Part shown: in pieces, positions 54,269 through 62,560 of the stretch | Numbering within the stretch: the stretch's first letter is position 1 | Layout of the letters: each line of letters starts with the position of its first letter | Source of the DNA: Gammaproteobacteria bacterium | GTDB taxonomy: Bacteria > Pseudomonadota > Gammaproteobacteria > Pseudomonadales > Azotimanducaceae | DNA: 64,000 nt | Assembly: GCA_026705345.1 (NCBI GenBank) | Contig: JAPPAV010000148.1 | Coordinates: 1-64,000 of the forward strand | Direction of reading: 5' to 3' | The notes under the pieces: generated by a model | What the model saw: only the letters and a program-made list of their open reading frames with translations | What the model was told of the DNA's origin: nothing | Database searches by the model: none | Position numbers and translations under genes: made by a program

Positions 54269-56770
54269 ATGACCATCCTACGTCTCTCCGTTGTGCTAGC
54301 TGCGCTCGCAATCGCACCCGACGTCGCCGGGCAGTCACCAGCAACATCCGATGAAGCGACCATCGAAGAACTGGTCGTGGTCGGTACCCGGCGCACCGAG
54401 CACTCAACCGGCAGCCTGCCCGTCCCGGTGGACGTGGTCCCGGCCGAGGACCTCCAGACCTTCGGTTACGGCGATACGCTGGACGCTCTGACTTCGCTGA
54501 CGCCGTCCTTCAACGTCGGCCGGGAGCCCATCAGCGATGCCGCGACGCTGGTCAGGCCGGCGAACCTGCGTGGATTGCCCGCCGACAGTACCTTGGTACT
54601 CGTCAACGGCAAGCGTCGACACCGTGGCGGCGTGATCGGTGAATTCGTGGCAGGCATCAACAAGGGTGCCCAGGCGGTCGACATTGTTCCCCTAGCCGGC
54701 GTTGCACTGAAACGCGTGGAGGTGCTCCGGGATGGCGCATCCGCCCAGTATGGTTCCGACGCGATTGCGGGGGTGTTGAACTTCGTCCTCGAAGACGATC
54801 CCGCGGCCCGTCGGCTTCAGCTCGAGTACGGTTCCTCCTACACCGGCGACGGCGATCAGATCACGGTCTCGGGGGTCTACGGCGCAAACCTGGGCGGCAC
54901 CGGTTTCGGAACCATGAGCGTCGAACTCAAGGACAGTGCACCCACGAGCCGAGGCTCCCAGGATCCCCAGGCCACGCGGCTCGTCGCCAACGGCTACACC
55001 GACGTCGCCGATCCGGTCGTCGTCTGGGGCGCACCGGACGTCGAAGGGGACTTCAAGGTCATCGCCAACGCCGAAGTGGTCGCCGGAAGGGGCGAGCTGT
55101 ACGGGTTCGGCATCTGGTCCGGGCGGGAGGTCGACGGCAGCTTCTTCTATCGCAATCCGAACACCCGCAGCGGCGTGTTCGCCGGGGCCGATGGCAATCT
55201 TCTCGTGGCGGACCTGACCCCGGGCGAAACACCTTGCCGGCAAGTCGTCGTCACGGATGGGCTGGCCGATCCCGCCGCGCTGGATCAGGTCGTCGCCGAC
55301 CCCGAGTGCTTCGTCTACAACGAGTGGTTTCCCGGGGGCTTCACGCCGCGTTTCGGCGGCGATGTCGGGGACACGTCCATAACCGTCGGATGGCGCGGCC
55401 ACCGCGCGCGCGGGGTGCGCTACGACTTCAGCGTGTCCGCGGGACGCAACGAAGCGGTCTACCGGATCCGCAACACGGTCAACGCCTCCTACGGACCGAA
55501 CACGCCCACGGCATTCGACCTGGGCGCCCAGATTCAATTCGAACGGGTCGCCAACGCCGACTTCGTCTTGCCACTGGACATCGGCGCGGCCTCGGATCTG
55601 AACGTCGCCTTCGGCGTGCAGCACCACAAGGAGGTCTTCGAGATGGTGGCTGGGGACACCGAATCCTGGGCACCCGGCGGTTACGAAGACCAGGGCTTCT
55701 CGGTGGGTTCGAACGGCTTCCAGGGATTCAACGCCAGTGTCGCCGGGCGCTTCGACCGCGAGAGCCATTCCGCCTACGTTGACCTCGACGTGGATGCCAC
55801 GGACCGCTGGCTCGTATCGGGAGCGTTGCGATTCGAGCAGTTCAGCGACTTCGGTTCCACGACCAACACCAAGTTTGCGAGTCGGGCGCAAGTCAGCGAT
55901 GCCTTGGCGCTCCGGGGAGCGGTGAGCACCGGTTTCCGGGCACCGTCCATCGGACAGAGCAATCTGCGGCGCGCCGCCACGGTGTTCGTGGATGGCCAGT
56001 TGACGGAGTCCCTGACATTGCCGCCCACCAACCCGGTCGCCATGCTGAAGGGCGGTCGGCAGTTGCAGCCCGAGGAGTCGGTCAACCTGAGCATCGGCGC
56101 GGTATTCGCGCTCGGAGACATTCGCGTCACGCTGGATTGGTTCCGCATCGACGTGGACGGCCGCATCGCGCTTACCCAGCAGAACCTCGGTGCCCGGGAC
56201 CATGCCGATCTCCTGGCCGCCAACATCATCGGTGCCGAGACGGTCACCGCGGTCTCCTTTTTCGTCAACGACATCGATAGCGAGACCACGGGTCTCGATC
56301 TGGTCGCCGAGACCGACATTGAACTGGCCGGCGGAAGGGCGCGGATCATCTTTTCCTACAACTTGACGAATACCGAAATCACCGACGCCGGCGCGACGCT
56401 GTCTGCTGCCGGCGTCCGCGAACTCGAAGACGGCCTGCCTGACAGTCGCGCGAACATGACCATCGACTACGTCCGCGGAGCGTGGAACCTCCGGACGAGG
56501 TGGAGCTACTACGACAGCGTCTACGAGCACCTGTTCAACTGCGAGTCCTGCGCCATCTCCACGGACGCCATCTCGGTAGTCGACGCGGATTTGAGCCGAT
56601 CCTTAGGCAAGTACACCGTTTCCCTGGGCTTCAGGAACGCGTTCGACACCTATCCGGAGAAGCACGGATTCGCCGGCGTGGCGGGCTACTTAGGTGCCGA
56701 CTATGCACTGAACCATCCCGCCGGCTTCAACGGCGGCAGCTACTACCTGAGATTGCGCGCGGACTATTGA
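54269..56770 (+). CDS. TonB-dependent outer-membrane receptor
   Basis: An 833-residue receptor. Signal peptide MTILRLSVVLAALAIAPDVAG, TonB box EELVVVGTRRTEHS, plug with VEVLRDGASAQYGSDAIAGVLNF, and a barrel ending YYLRLRADY. The VLVNGKRRHRGG and DGASAQYGSDAIAGV forms mark the large subfamily with DGASAIYG-like plugs. CGGAGG lies six bases before ATG 54269. It differs from the receptor at 45924 in plug type, so the two take different ligands, still unknown. Neighbouring REP copies follow its stop. Confidence 0.93.
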   Translation: MTILRLSVVLAALAIAPDVAGQSPATSDEATIEELVVVGTRRTEHSTGSLPVPVDVVPAEDLQTFGYGDTLDALTSLTPSFNVGREPISDAATLVRPANLRGLPADSTLVLVNGKRRHRGGVIGEFVAGINKGAQAVDIVPLAGVALKRVEVLRDGASAQYGSDAIAGVLNFVLEDDPAARRLQLEYGSSYTGDGDQITVSGVYGANLGGTGFGTMSVELKDSAPTSRGSQDPQATRLVANGYTDVADPVVVWGAPDVEGDFKVIANAEVVAGRGELYGFGIWSGREVDGSFFYRNPNTRSGVFAGADGNLLVADLTPGETPCRQVVVTDGLADPAALDQVVADPECFVYNEWFPGGFTPRFGGDVGDTSITVGWRGHRARGVRYDFSVSAGRNEAVYRIRNTVNASYGPNTPTAFDLGAQIQFERVANADFVLPLDIGAASDLNVAFGVQHHKEVFEMVAGDTESWAPGGYEDQGFSVGSNGFQGFNASVAGRFDRESHSAYVDLDVDATDRWLVSGALRFEQFSDFGSTTNTKFASRAQVSDALALRGAVSTGFRAPSIGQSNLRRAATVFVDGQLTESLTLPPTNPVAMLKGGRQLQPEESVNLSIGAVFALGDIRVTLDWFRIDVDGRIALTQQNLGARDHADLLAANIIGAETVTAVSFFVNDIDSETTGLDLVAETDIELAGGRARIIFSYNLTNTEITDAGATLSAAGVRELEDGLPDSRANMTIDYVRGAWNLRTRWSYYDSVYEHLFNCESCAISTDAISVVDADLSRSLGKYTVSLGFRNAFDTYPEKHGFAGVAGYLGADYALNHPAGFNGGSYYLRLRADY

Positions 56771-56788
56771 CTCGGGCTCGTCCGTCGC

Positions 56789-56834
56789 GGGCGACCACAA
56801 GGGTCGAGCGGGCGACCACAAGGGTCGCCCCTAC
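56789..56834 (-). repeat. REP pair, class B
   Basis: The same partial-plus-complete composite as at 42850-42895, differing at one base in 46. Confidence 0.85.
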
Positions 56835-56862
56835 GCGACCGACGCCCACGTTCGAACGTAAC

Positions 56863-56887
56863 GTCGGGGGCGGGCTTGTCCTGTCCC
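56863..56887 (+). repeat. REP element, class A, decayed
   Basis: GTCG head, GGGGCGGG left stem, CTTGT loop and right stem CCTGTCCC, with stem mismatches. A CGCGCCC-TTC-GGGCGCG hairpin follows at once. Confidence 0.55.
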
Positions 56888-57058
56888 GGCGCGCCCTTCG
56901 GGCGCGTTTCGAGAATGCCCACGCACTCTCGTGGCAGTCAGTCGACCCCTGTGCCCGGCGTGCATGTCCCACGCAAACGCCCGAAACTCGCGGTAGCTTT
57001 TGCCGGGGCGAGTTGTCAGAATCGCCTCACAACAAGCCGCAAGGCGCGGAGGACGCGA

Positions 57059-58261
57059 GTGAACCTTCTTGACTGGTGGTACGGCCTTGTAGGCTTGTCT
57101 ATCCCTGCAATGGTGGTTTATACCCTCATTGCCACGCATCTCACGATCATGTCGGTCACCCTGTACCTGCACCGGCACTCCGCGCATCGCGCCTTGGACC
57201 TGCATCCCGCTCTCGCCTTCTTCTTCCGGGCTTGGCTCTGGCTCACCACGGGCATGAACACCAAGCAGTGGACCGCGATCCATCGCAAGCACCATGCGCT
57301 GGTGGAAACCAAGGACGATCCCCACAGTCCACAGGTCCACGGCTTGAAGGAAATATTCTGGAAGGGCACCGAGTACTACCGCGCCAGCGCAACCGAGGAG
57401 ACCCTCGAGAAGTACGGCAAGGGAACGCCCGACGACTGGTGGGAGCGTCACGTCTTCACGGCGCACTCCTTCTGGGGCATCGGCACCATGGCCGTCGTCG
57501 ACGTGGCGCTCTTCGGCAGCCTCGGCATCGTGATCTGGGCCGTGCAGATGCTGTGGATTCCGGTACTCGCGGCCGGCGTGATCAACGGCGTCGGCCACGC
57601 CGTCGGCTACCGCAACTTCGAAACTCCGGACGCGTCCACCAACATCGTGCCGTGGGGCATCCTCATCGGCGGCGAGGAGTTGCACAACAACCACCACACC
57701 TATCCGAACTCGGCGAAATTCTCCGTCAAGCCCTGGGAGTTCGACATGGGTTGGTTCTGGATCCGGTTGTTCTCCGTTTTCGGCTTGGCGAGACCACGCT
57801 CCACCGGTCCGATCGTCGCCCGCGCAAACGGCAAGATGCAGATCGACATGGACACGGTCTGGGGTGCATTGAACGACCGCTTCCGGGTCATGTCGCACTA
57901 CGCCGAGAGCGTTGTCGGCCCCTTGGCCAAGCTAGAGATCCGCCGCGCAGACGGTGCCACCCGCCGCCTCCTCCGGCGGGCCAAGAACGTCCTCTGCCGC
58001 GAGGAGATGCGCCTCGGCGAGCGGGACCGCCGGGACATCATGGCAATCCTGGAATCGAGCCCGATCCTCAAGACGATCTACGAGAAGCGTCTGGAATTGA
58101 ACGCCGTCTGGGCGAAACGCGGCGGCAACCGCGACGACCTGCTGAAAGCGTTCAAAGACTGGTGCGTCGAGGCGGAGAACACCGGCATCCAGGTCCTGCG
58201 CGATTTCGTCGCCGAGTTGAAGTCGTACTCGATGCCGCTGGGCCGCGCGGTCGCGCGCTAG
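57059..58261 (+). CDS. Membrane fatty acid desaturase
   Basis: A 400-residue desaturase of the acyl-CoA/acyl-lipid delta-9 type. The three histidine boxes are HRHSAH (about residue 36), HRKHH (about 77) and HNNHH (about 208), binding the di-iron centre. Four membrane helices fit between them. The last 130 residues are a charged helical extension (RRLLRRAKNVLCREEMR) beyond the desaturase core. GTG 57059 has GGAGG six bases upstream, so this start is well supported. It would introduce double bonds to adjust membrane fluidity. Confidence 0.88.
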   Translation: MNLLDWWYGLVGLSIPAMVVYTLIATHLTIMSVTLYLHRHSAHRALDLHPALAFFFRAWLWLTTGMNTKQWTAIHRKHHALVETKDDPHSPQVHGLKEIFWKGTEYYRASATEETLEKYGKGTPDDWWERHVFTAHSFWGIGTMAVVDVALFGSLGIVIWAVQMLWIPVLAAGVINGVGHAVGYRNFETPDASTNIVPWGILIGGEELHNNHHTYPNSAKFSVKPWEFDMGWFWIRLFSVFGLARPRSTGPIVARANGKMQIDMDTVWGALNDRFRVMSHYAESVVGPLAKLEIRRADGATRRLLRRAKNVLCREEMRLGERDRRDIMAILESSPILKTIYEKRLELNAVWAKRGGNRDDLLKAFKDWCVEAENTGIQVLRDFVAELKSYSMPLGRAVAR

Positions 58262-58288
58262 CGCCGAACAGGGCTTCCGCAAGGGCGC

Positions 58289-60703
58289 CTACCGCGCCGC
58301 GATCGGCACCGTGCCGACGACGTCGTCGATCACGAGTTCGGCGATGTCGTCGCCGGTGAGACCGGCGTATTCCTTGAGAATTTCGCTCGTATGCTCCCCG
58401 AGGAGCGGCGCGCGTTCGTTCGGCGGTGGTGCGGCGCGCCGGAAACGGTAGGGCTGTCCGGGGTAGTGCTTGGCGCCAAGGCCCGGCCGGTCCTGAAGCC
58501 GCAGGCCTTCGCGGGCCGCGATCTGGGGATCGGCAAGCAGGTCCGGTCCGTTCATGACGGCACCTGCGGGTATGCCGGCGGACTGCAGGTCGGCCATCAA
58601 CGCCAAGTGGTCCCGGGGCGCCGTCCACGCGGCGATGGCGTCGTGGCACCCCACACCCGCCTCGGCAATCGAGCGATCGCCCACGACCTCGGCGAGCGCA
58701 ACGCAGTGGGCCTCGGTCTTGCAGGTAATGGCGATCCACCGACCGTCCCGGCACGGATAGACGCCCTGCAACGGATAGTGGTGGTGACCGTTGCCGACCC
58801 GCCCGGGATCGACTCCGGCCAGCGACCAGGCGGTCATCGCGTCACCAACGTAGAGACTGCATGCCTCCACCTGGCCGAAGTCGATGTGCTGTCCTTCGCC
58901 GGTGCGTTCGCGGTGATTCAGCGCCGCGAACAACGCGTTGGCCCCCATGACCCCGGAAAAAAGGTCGCCTCCCGTGGTTCCTGTGAACAGCGGTTCGCCG
59001 CCTGGATAGCCGGTGAGGTGGGTGAACCCCCCCATCTGTTCCGTGGACATGCCGAACGCGACGTAGTCCCGCCAGGGGCTGTCGTCGCCGAAGCCGGACA
59101 ACGAGATCATGACGAGGCGCGGATTGATGTCGCGCAGCGTGTCGTAGGCGAGGCCGAAACTGGCCATGACACGGGGCGTGTAGTTCTCGATCAGGACGTC
59201 CGCGTCTTCCACCATCCTCTTGATGATCGACACGCCGCGCGGGTCCTTGAGGTTCAGCGTGATCCCCCGCTTGTTGCGGTTCACCCAGTTGAAGTACGGC
59301 GAGCTTTCCCAGCCCGGCAGTTCCGTGTTGGCGTTCGACGAGGCGCTGCCCCGCCAGCCGTCGATGCGCTGGATAGACTCGACCTTGATGACCTCCGCGC
59401 CCGCGTCCGCAGCGATCTGGGCGCACACCGGGCCGGCGAAGAACATGGACAGGTCGAGGACGCGCACGCCCACGAGGGGCAGCGGGTTGGCTCCGTCGGG
59501 GGCGTTGTCCGTTTCCGACGCGGACGCCTTCCCCAAGCCTGCCAACACCGCTTCGGTGTGTTCGCCAAGCAGCGGCGCCCGGTAGGGCCGCGGTTCGGTG
59601 CGGGTGGCCCGAAACGGGATGCCCGGCACCTCCACCGTCCCGGCCACCGGGTGTTCGAGGGGCACGATGAACCCGCGATGCCTGTGCGGCGGCAGATCGA
59701 ACATTCCCGCCATGTCCGGCACAAGGCCGAACGGCACGCGCCACGCCTGCGCCTCGTGAAATAGCGCCTCGGCGGTCCGATCCCCGAGCGCGTCCCGGAA
59801 TGCGGCGCGGATCTCGTCCACGCGTTCGTCCGCATTCACCCAGGAGACCGCCCGGTAGCGTCTTCCTTCGGCGATGTCCTTGCGTCCGAAGAACTCGCAC
59901 AGCATGCGCCATTGCGGACGCGTCAGGGCGTTGATGCCGATAATCCCGTCCGCAGTCGGCAGCATGCAGCATGCGCCGGCGCCCGCACCGACGCTGGAAT
60001 AGCGCTCCGGGGCGATGCCACGATACTCGTAGAGCATCGTCGGGATCTGCGCACCGGCAAGAACCGCCTGCTGCACGCTCACGTCGATGTGGTCGCCACG
60101 GCCGTGACCCATCCGGCCGAGCACGGCGAGTTGCGTTGCGGCGGCTGCATACGCGCCCGCCAGGGTCTCCGAGAGGGCACCGCCGACCTGCAGCGGCTCC
60201 CGGTCGGGCAAGCCGCACAGATGCGTCCAGCCGCCGACGGCGCAGGAGACCAGATGCGACGATTCGTAGGTCGAGTGCGGCCCGAAGGAACCGAATCCCG
60301 AGATCGTCGTGAGTACCATCCCCGGATTCCAGCGTTGGAGCGCGTCGTAGCCGATACCCCGGGCATCGAGCGACTCCGCCGTCTCCCCGGCCACCACCAC
60401 GTCGAACCGCCGCACCAGCGCCGCGAGCTGACCCTGGCCTTGCGCCGAATCGAGATCGAGAACCACGCTGCGCTTGCTGGTGTTGAGGTAGAAGAACGCG
60501 GCACTCGCCTCGAGCCGCGTCGGGGTGTCGTCCGCCCCGTCCGGGAAAGGACCGATAGTGCGCATCTCGTCACCCGTTCCGGGGCGTTCCACTTTCACGA
60601 CATCGGCACCGAGGTCACCTAGGAGCTTCGCACAGAACGGCGCGGCGATGCCCTCCGAGATGTCGAGCACGCGGACGCCGGCAAGTGGCGAGGGTCGGGT
60701 CAT
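58289..60703 (-). CDS. Two-domain CaiB/BaiF CoA-transferase
   Basis: An 804-residue protein made of two class III CoA-transferase domains in tandem. Domain 1 starts LAGVRVLDISEGIAAPFCAKLLGDLGADVVKVERPG. Domain 2, from about residue 395, starts LVGVRVLDLSMFFAGPVCAQIAADAGAEVIKVES. Both have the LLGEHTEAVL/LLGEHTSEIL end motif. An aspartate in the usual catalytic position is less clear in domain 1 (SSHLVSCAVGGW) than the family norm; domain 2 has VAFGMSTEQMGG there. Such fused proteins occur in carnitine-like or aromatic acid pathways. ATG 60703 is preferred to 60712. Confidence 0.85.
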   Translation of the reverse strand: MTRPSPLAGVRVLDISEGIAAPFCAKLLGDLGADVVKVERPGTGDEMRTIGPFPDGADDTPTRLEASAAFFYLNTSKRSVVLDLDSAQGQGQLAALVRRFDVVVAGETAESLDARGIGYDALQRWNPGMVLTTISGFGSFGPHSTYESSHLVSCAVGGWTHLCGLPDREPLQVGGALSETLAGAYAAAATQLAVLGRMGHGRGDHIDVSVQQAVLAGAQIPTMLYEYRGIAPERYSSVGAGAGACCMLPTADGIIGINALTRPQWRMLCEFFGRKDIAEGRRYRAVSWVNADERVDEIRAAFRDALGDRTAEALFHEAQAWRVPFGLVPDMAGMFDLPPHRHRGFIVPLEHPVAGTVEVPGIPFRATRTEPRPYRAPLLGEHTEAVLAGLGKASASETDNAPDGANPLPLVGVRVLDLSMFFAGPVCAQIAADAGAEVIKVESIQRIDGWRGSASSNANTELPGWESSPYFNWVNRNKRGITLNLKDPRGVSIIKRMVEDADVLIENYTPRVMASFGLAYDTLRDINPRLVMISLSGFGDDSPWRDYVAFGMSTEQMGGFTHLTGYPGGEPLFTGTTGGDLFSGVMGANALFAALNHRERTGEGQHIDFGQVEACSLYVGDAMTAWSLAGVDPGRVGNGHHHYPLQGVYPCRDGRWIAITCKTEAHCVALAEVVGDRSIAEAGVGCHDAIAAWTAPRDHLALMADLQSAGIPAGAVMNGPDLLADPQIAAREGLRLQDRPGLGAKHYPGQPYRFRRAAPPPNERAPLLGEHTSEILKEYAGLTGDDIAELVIDDVVGTVPIAAR

Positions 60704-60795
60704 TGGTCTCATCCTAGCAGCCCGCGCCGCAGTAGGCGCGCTGTCGCCCGAGTCGCTAGAACGGCGTCCCCCACGCGCCGGTGCGGCGCGGGCTC

Positions 60796-60832
60796 GTAGG
60801 GGCGGGGCTTGTCCCTGGGCTTGTCCCCGCCC
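60796..60832 (+). repeat. REP element, class C, with internal duplication
   Basis: GTAG head, GGGCGGGG stem, then the GGGCTTGTCCC part is duplicated before the CCCCGCCC stem. It lies in the 230-base gap before the transporter gene. Confidence 0.8.
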
Positions 60833-60933
60833 GCAGGTCCCGGACGCGGCCGACCCGGCTATGGGGCGCTACGGTGACGAGCCGGTGCCGTTGGGTATGC
60901 TTGGTGGCGTCGCCTCATCGAGAACTGCAGACC

Positions 60934-62328
60934 ATGGCGGACGCTCCGGGCGCGGCGTCGCCCGTGTACGGCGCAGACCGGCTGACCTGGTCGAGGGTCT
61001 TCGCCTACGGCGTGCCCACCGTCGGCGCCGGCTACATGTACTTGCTGATCGGCCTGTACGTGATGAAGTTCTCCACCGACGTGCTGCTGATCTCGCCGCT
61101 CGTCATGGGGCTCATCTTCAGCGCCTCGAGGGTATGGGACGCGGTGTCGGATCCGCTGGTCGGCTACCTCTCGGACCGCACGCGTTCGGTGTTCGGCCGG
61201 CGGCGCACCTGGATGGCGGCGAGCGTCGTGCCGATCTCCGCGACCTTCGTCATGATCTTCGCGCCGCCGACCGGCCTTTCGGCGACGGGCCTCGTGATCT
61301 GGATGGCGGTTGCCATCATCGGCTTCTACTCGGTGATGACCGCATTCTTCGTCCCCCACCTGTCCCTCGGCGCCGAACTGTCCACGAACTACCACGAGCG
61401 CAGCCGGCTGTTCGGCTTCCGACACGGCTTCTACACCGTCGGTTCGATCCTGTCCCTCCTCACCATGCAGATCCTGATCGGCGCCGAGGCGGAAGGTCCG
61501 GGGGCGGCGCGTCAACACGCCTTCGAGACGTCGCTCCCGGCGTGCCTGTTGATGGCGCTGATGATCGTGTTCGCCGTGGCGAAACTGCGCGAACGGCCCG
61601 AGTTCCAAGGGCGGGTCAACGCCAATCCGCTGCGCGCCTTCGCCGACGTCTGGCGCAACCATCACGCACGGTTGCTCATCATCGTGACGCTGATCGAGAA
61701 CATCGGCTCGGCCGCCATCGGCGTACTAACCCTGTACGTGGCGCAATACGTGATCGGCGCGCCGCACATGGCACCGCTCGTCATCCTGTTCTACATGATC
61801 CCGTCGGCCTTCTCCGTGCCGCTGTGGATCCCGCTGTCGCGTCGAGTCGGCAAGGTGCGGTTGTGGATGTATTCCATGCTCGGGACCGGCTTCTCGTTCG
61901 GCGCGATGTTCCTTTTGCCGTTCATGCCGATGGAGCTACGACTGCCGTGGATCTTTGTATTCGCGGTGTTCGCGGGCCTTGCCGCGGGTTGCGGCGGCAC
62001 CATCGGACCGTCGGTGCAGGGCGACGTCATCGACTACGACGAACTGCGCACCGGCGAGCGCAAGGAGGGTTCCTATTTCGCGGCGTGGAACTTCGTCTAC
62101 AAGTCCGCCATCGGCGTGATGTTGGCGTTGACGGGTTTCGTGCTCGAGCTGTCCGGATTCGTGCCGAACCAGCCGCAGACGATGACCACGCAACTCTGGA
62201 TGGTGGGCCTGTACGGAATCTTCCCGCTGGTTTGCTACACGATCGGCGCGATCCTGTTCTCGCGTTTCAGATTGGACGAAGCGGCATACCGAAAGATCCG
62301 CGCGGAGTTGGACGCACCAAAACCGTAG
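60934..62328 (+). CDS. MFS transporter, GPH (sugar:cation symporter) family
   Basis: A 464-residue, 12-helix transporter of the glycoside-pentoside-hexuronide:cation symporter family. VWDAVSDPLVGYLSDRTRSVFGRRRTWM is the conserved loop 2-3 motif, and VIDYDELRTGERKEGSYFAAWNF is the family's second signature. ATG 60934 begins a normal N-terminus. The stop TAG is a REP head. It would import a sugar or related solute with a cation; the substrate is unknown. It stands between a CoA-transferase and argS. Confidence 0.88.
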   Translation: MADAPGAASPVYGADRLTWSRVFAYGVPTVGAGYMYLLIGLYVMKFSTDVLLISPLVMGLIFSASRVWDAVSDPLVGYLSDRTRSVFGRRRTWMAASVVPISATFVMIFAPPTGLSATGLVIWMAVAIIGFYSVMTAFFVPHLSLGAELSTNYHERSRLFGFRHGFYTVGSILSLLTMQILIGAEAEGPGAARQHAFETSLPACLLMALMIVFAVAKLRERPEFQGRVNANPLRAFADVWRNHHARLLIIVTLIENIGSAAIGVLTLYVAQYVIGAPHMAPLVILFYMIPSAFSVPLWIPLSRRVGKVRLWMYSMLGTGFSFGAMFLLPFMPMELRLPWIFVFAVFAGLAAGCGGTIGPSVQGDVIDYDELRTGERKEGSYFAAWNFVYKSAIGVMLALTGFVLELSGFVPNQPQTMTTQLWMVGLYGIFPLVCYTIGAILFSRFRLDEAAYRKIRAELDAPKP

Positions 62329-62558
62329 GGGACGGGCCTCGTCCCGTCCGGTGCCCATGGCAGCGACAAGGTCAGCGCGGGCGGGGACAAGCCCCGCCCC
62401 TACGGAGTCTCCGCCGCATCCCGGGGCATTCGTAGGAGACGGGCTCGTCCCGTCCCGTGCCCATGTACAACGACAAGGTCCGGCGCGGGCGGGGACAAGC
62501 CCCGCCCCTACGGGGTCTCCGCCGCATCCCGGGGCATTGGACGGGCTTGTCCCGTCCC
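62325..62558 (+). repeat. Tandem array of a 107-base double-REP unit
   Basis: The unit is a class A element (plus), a 30-base spacer, a class C element (minus) and a 28-base spacer. It runs 62325-62431 and again 62432-62538, with a third class A stem at 62539-62558. The elements are A at 62325, C at 62379, A at 62432, C at 62487 and headless A at 62539. It fills the gap between convergent transporter and argS genes. Confidence 0.9.
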
Positions 62559-62560
62559 GT

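Noticed and set aside
54692-56530. A 612-codon frame antisense to the second TonB-dependent receptor
   Set aside because: The receptor on the plus strand has a signal peptide, TonB box, plug and barrel end; the antisense frame shows none of these and no domain.
62325-62558. CRISPR or attachment-site array
   Set aside because: The repeat unit is made of REP palindromes with the same spacers each time, not unique spacers.
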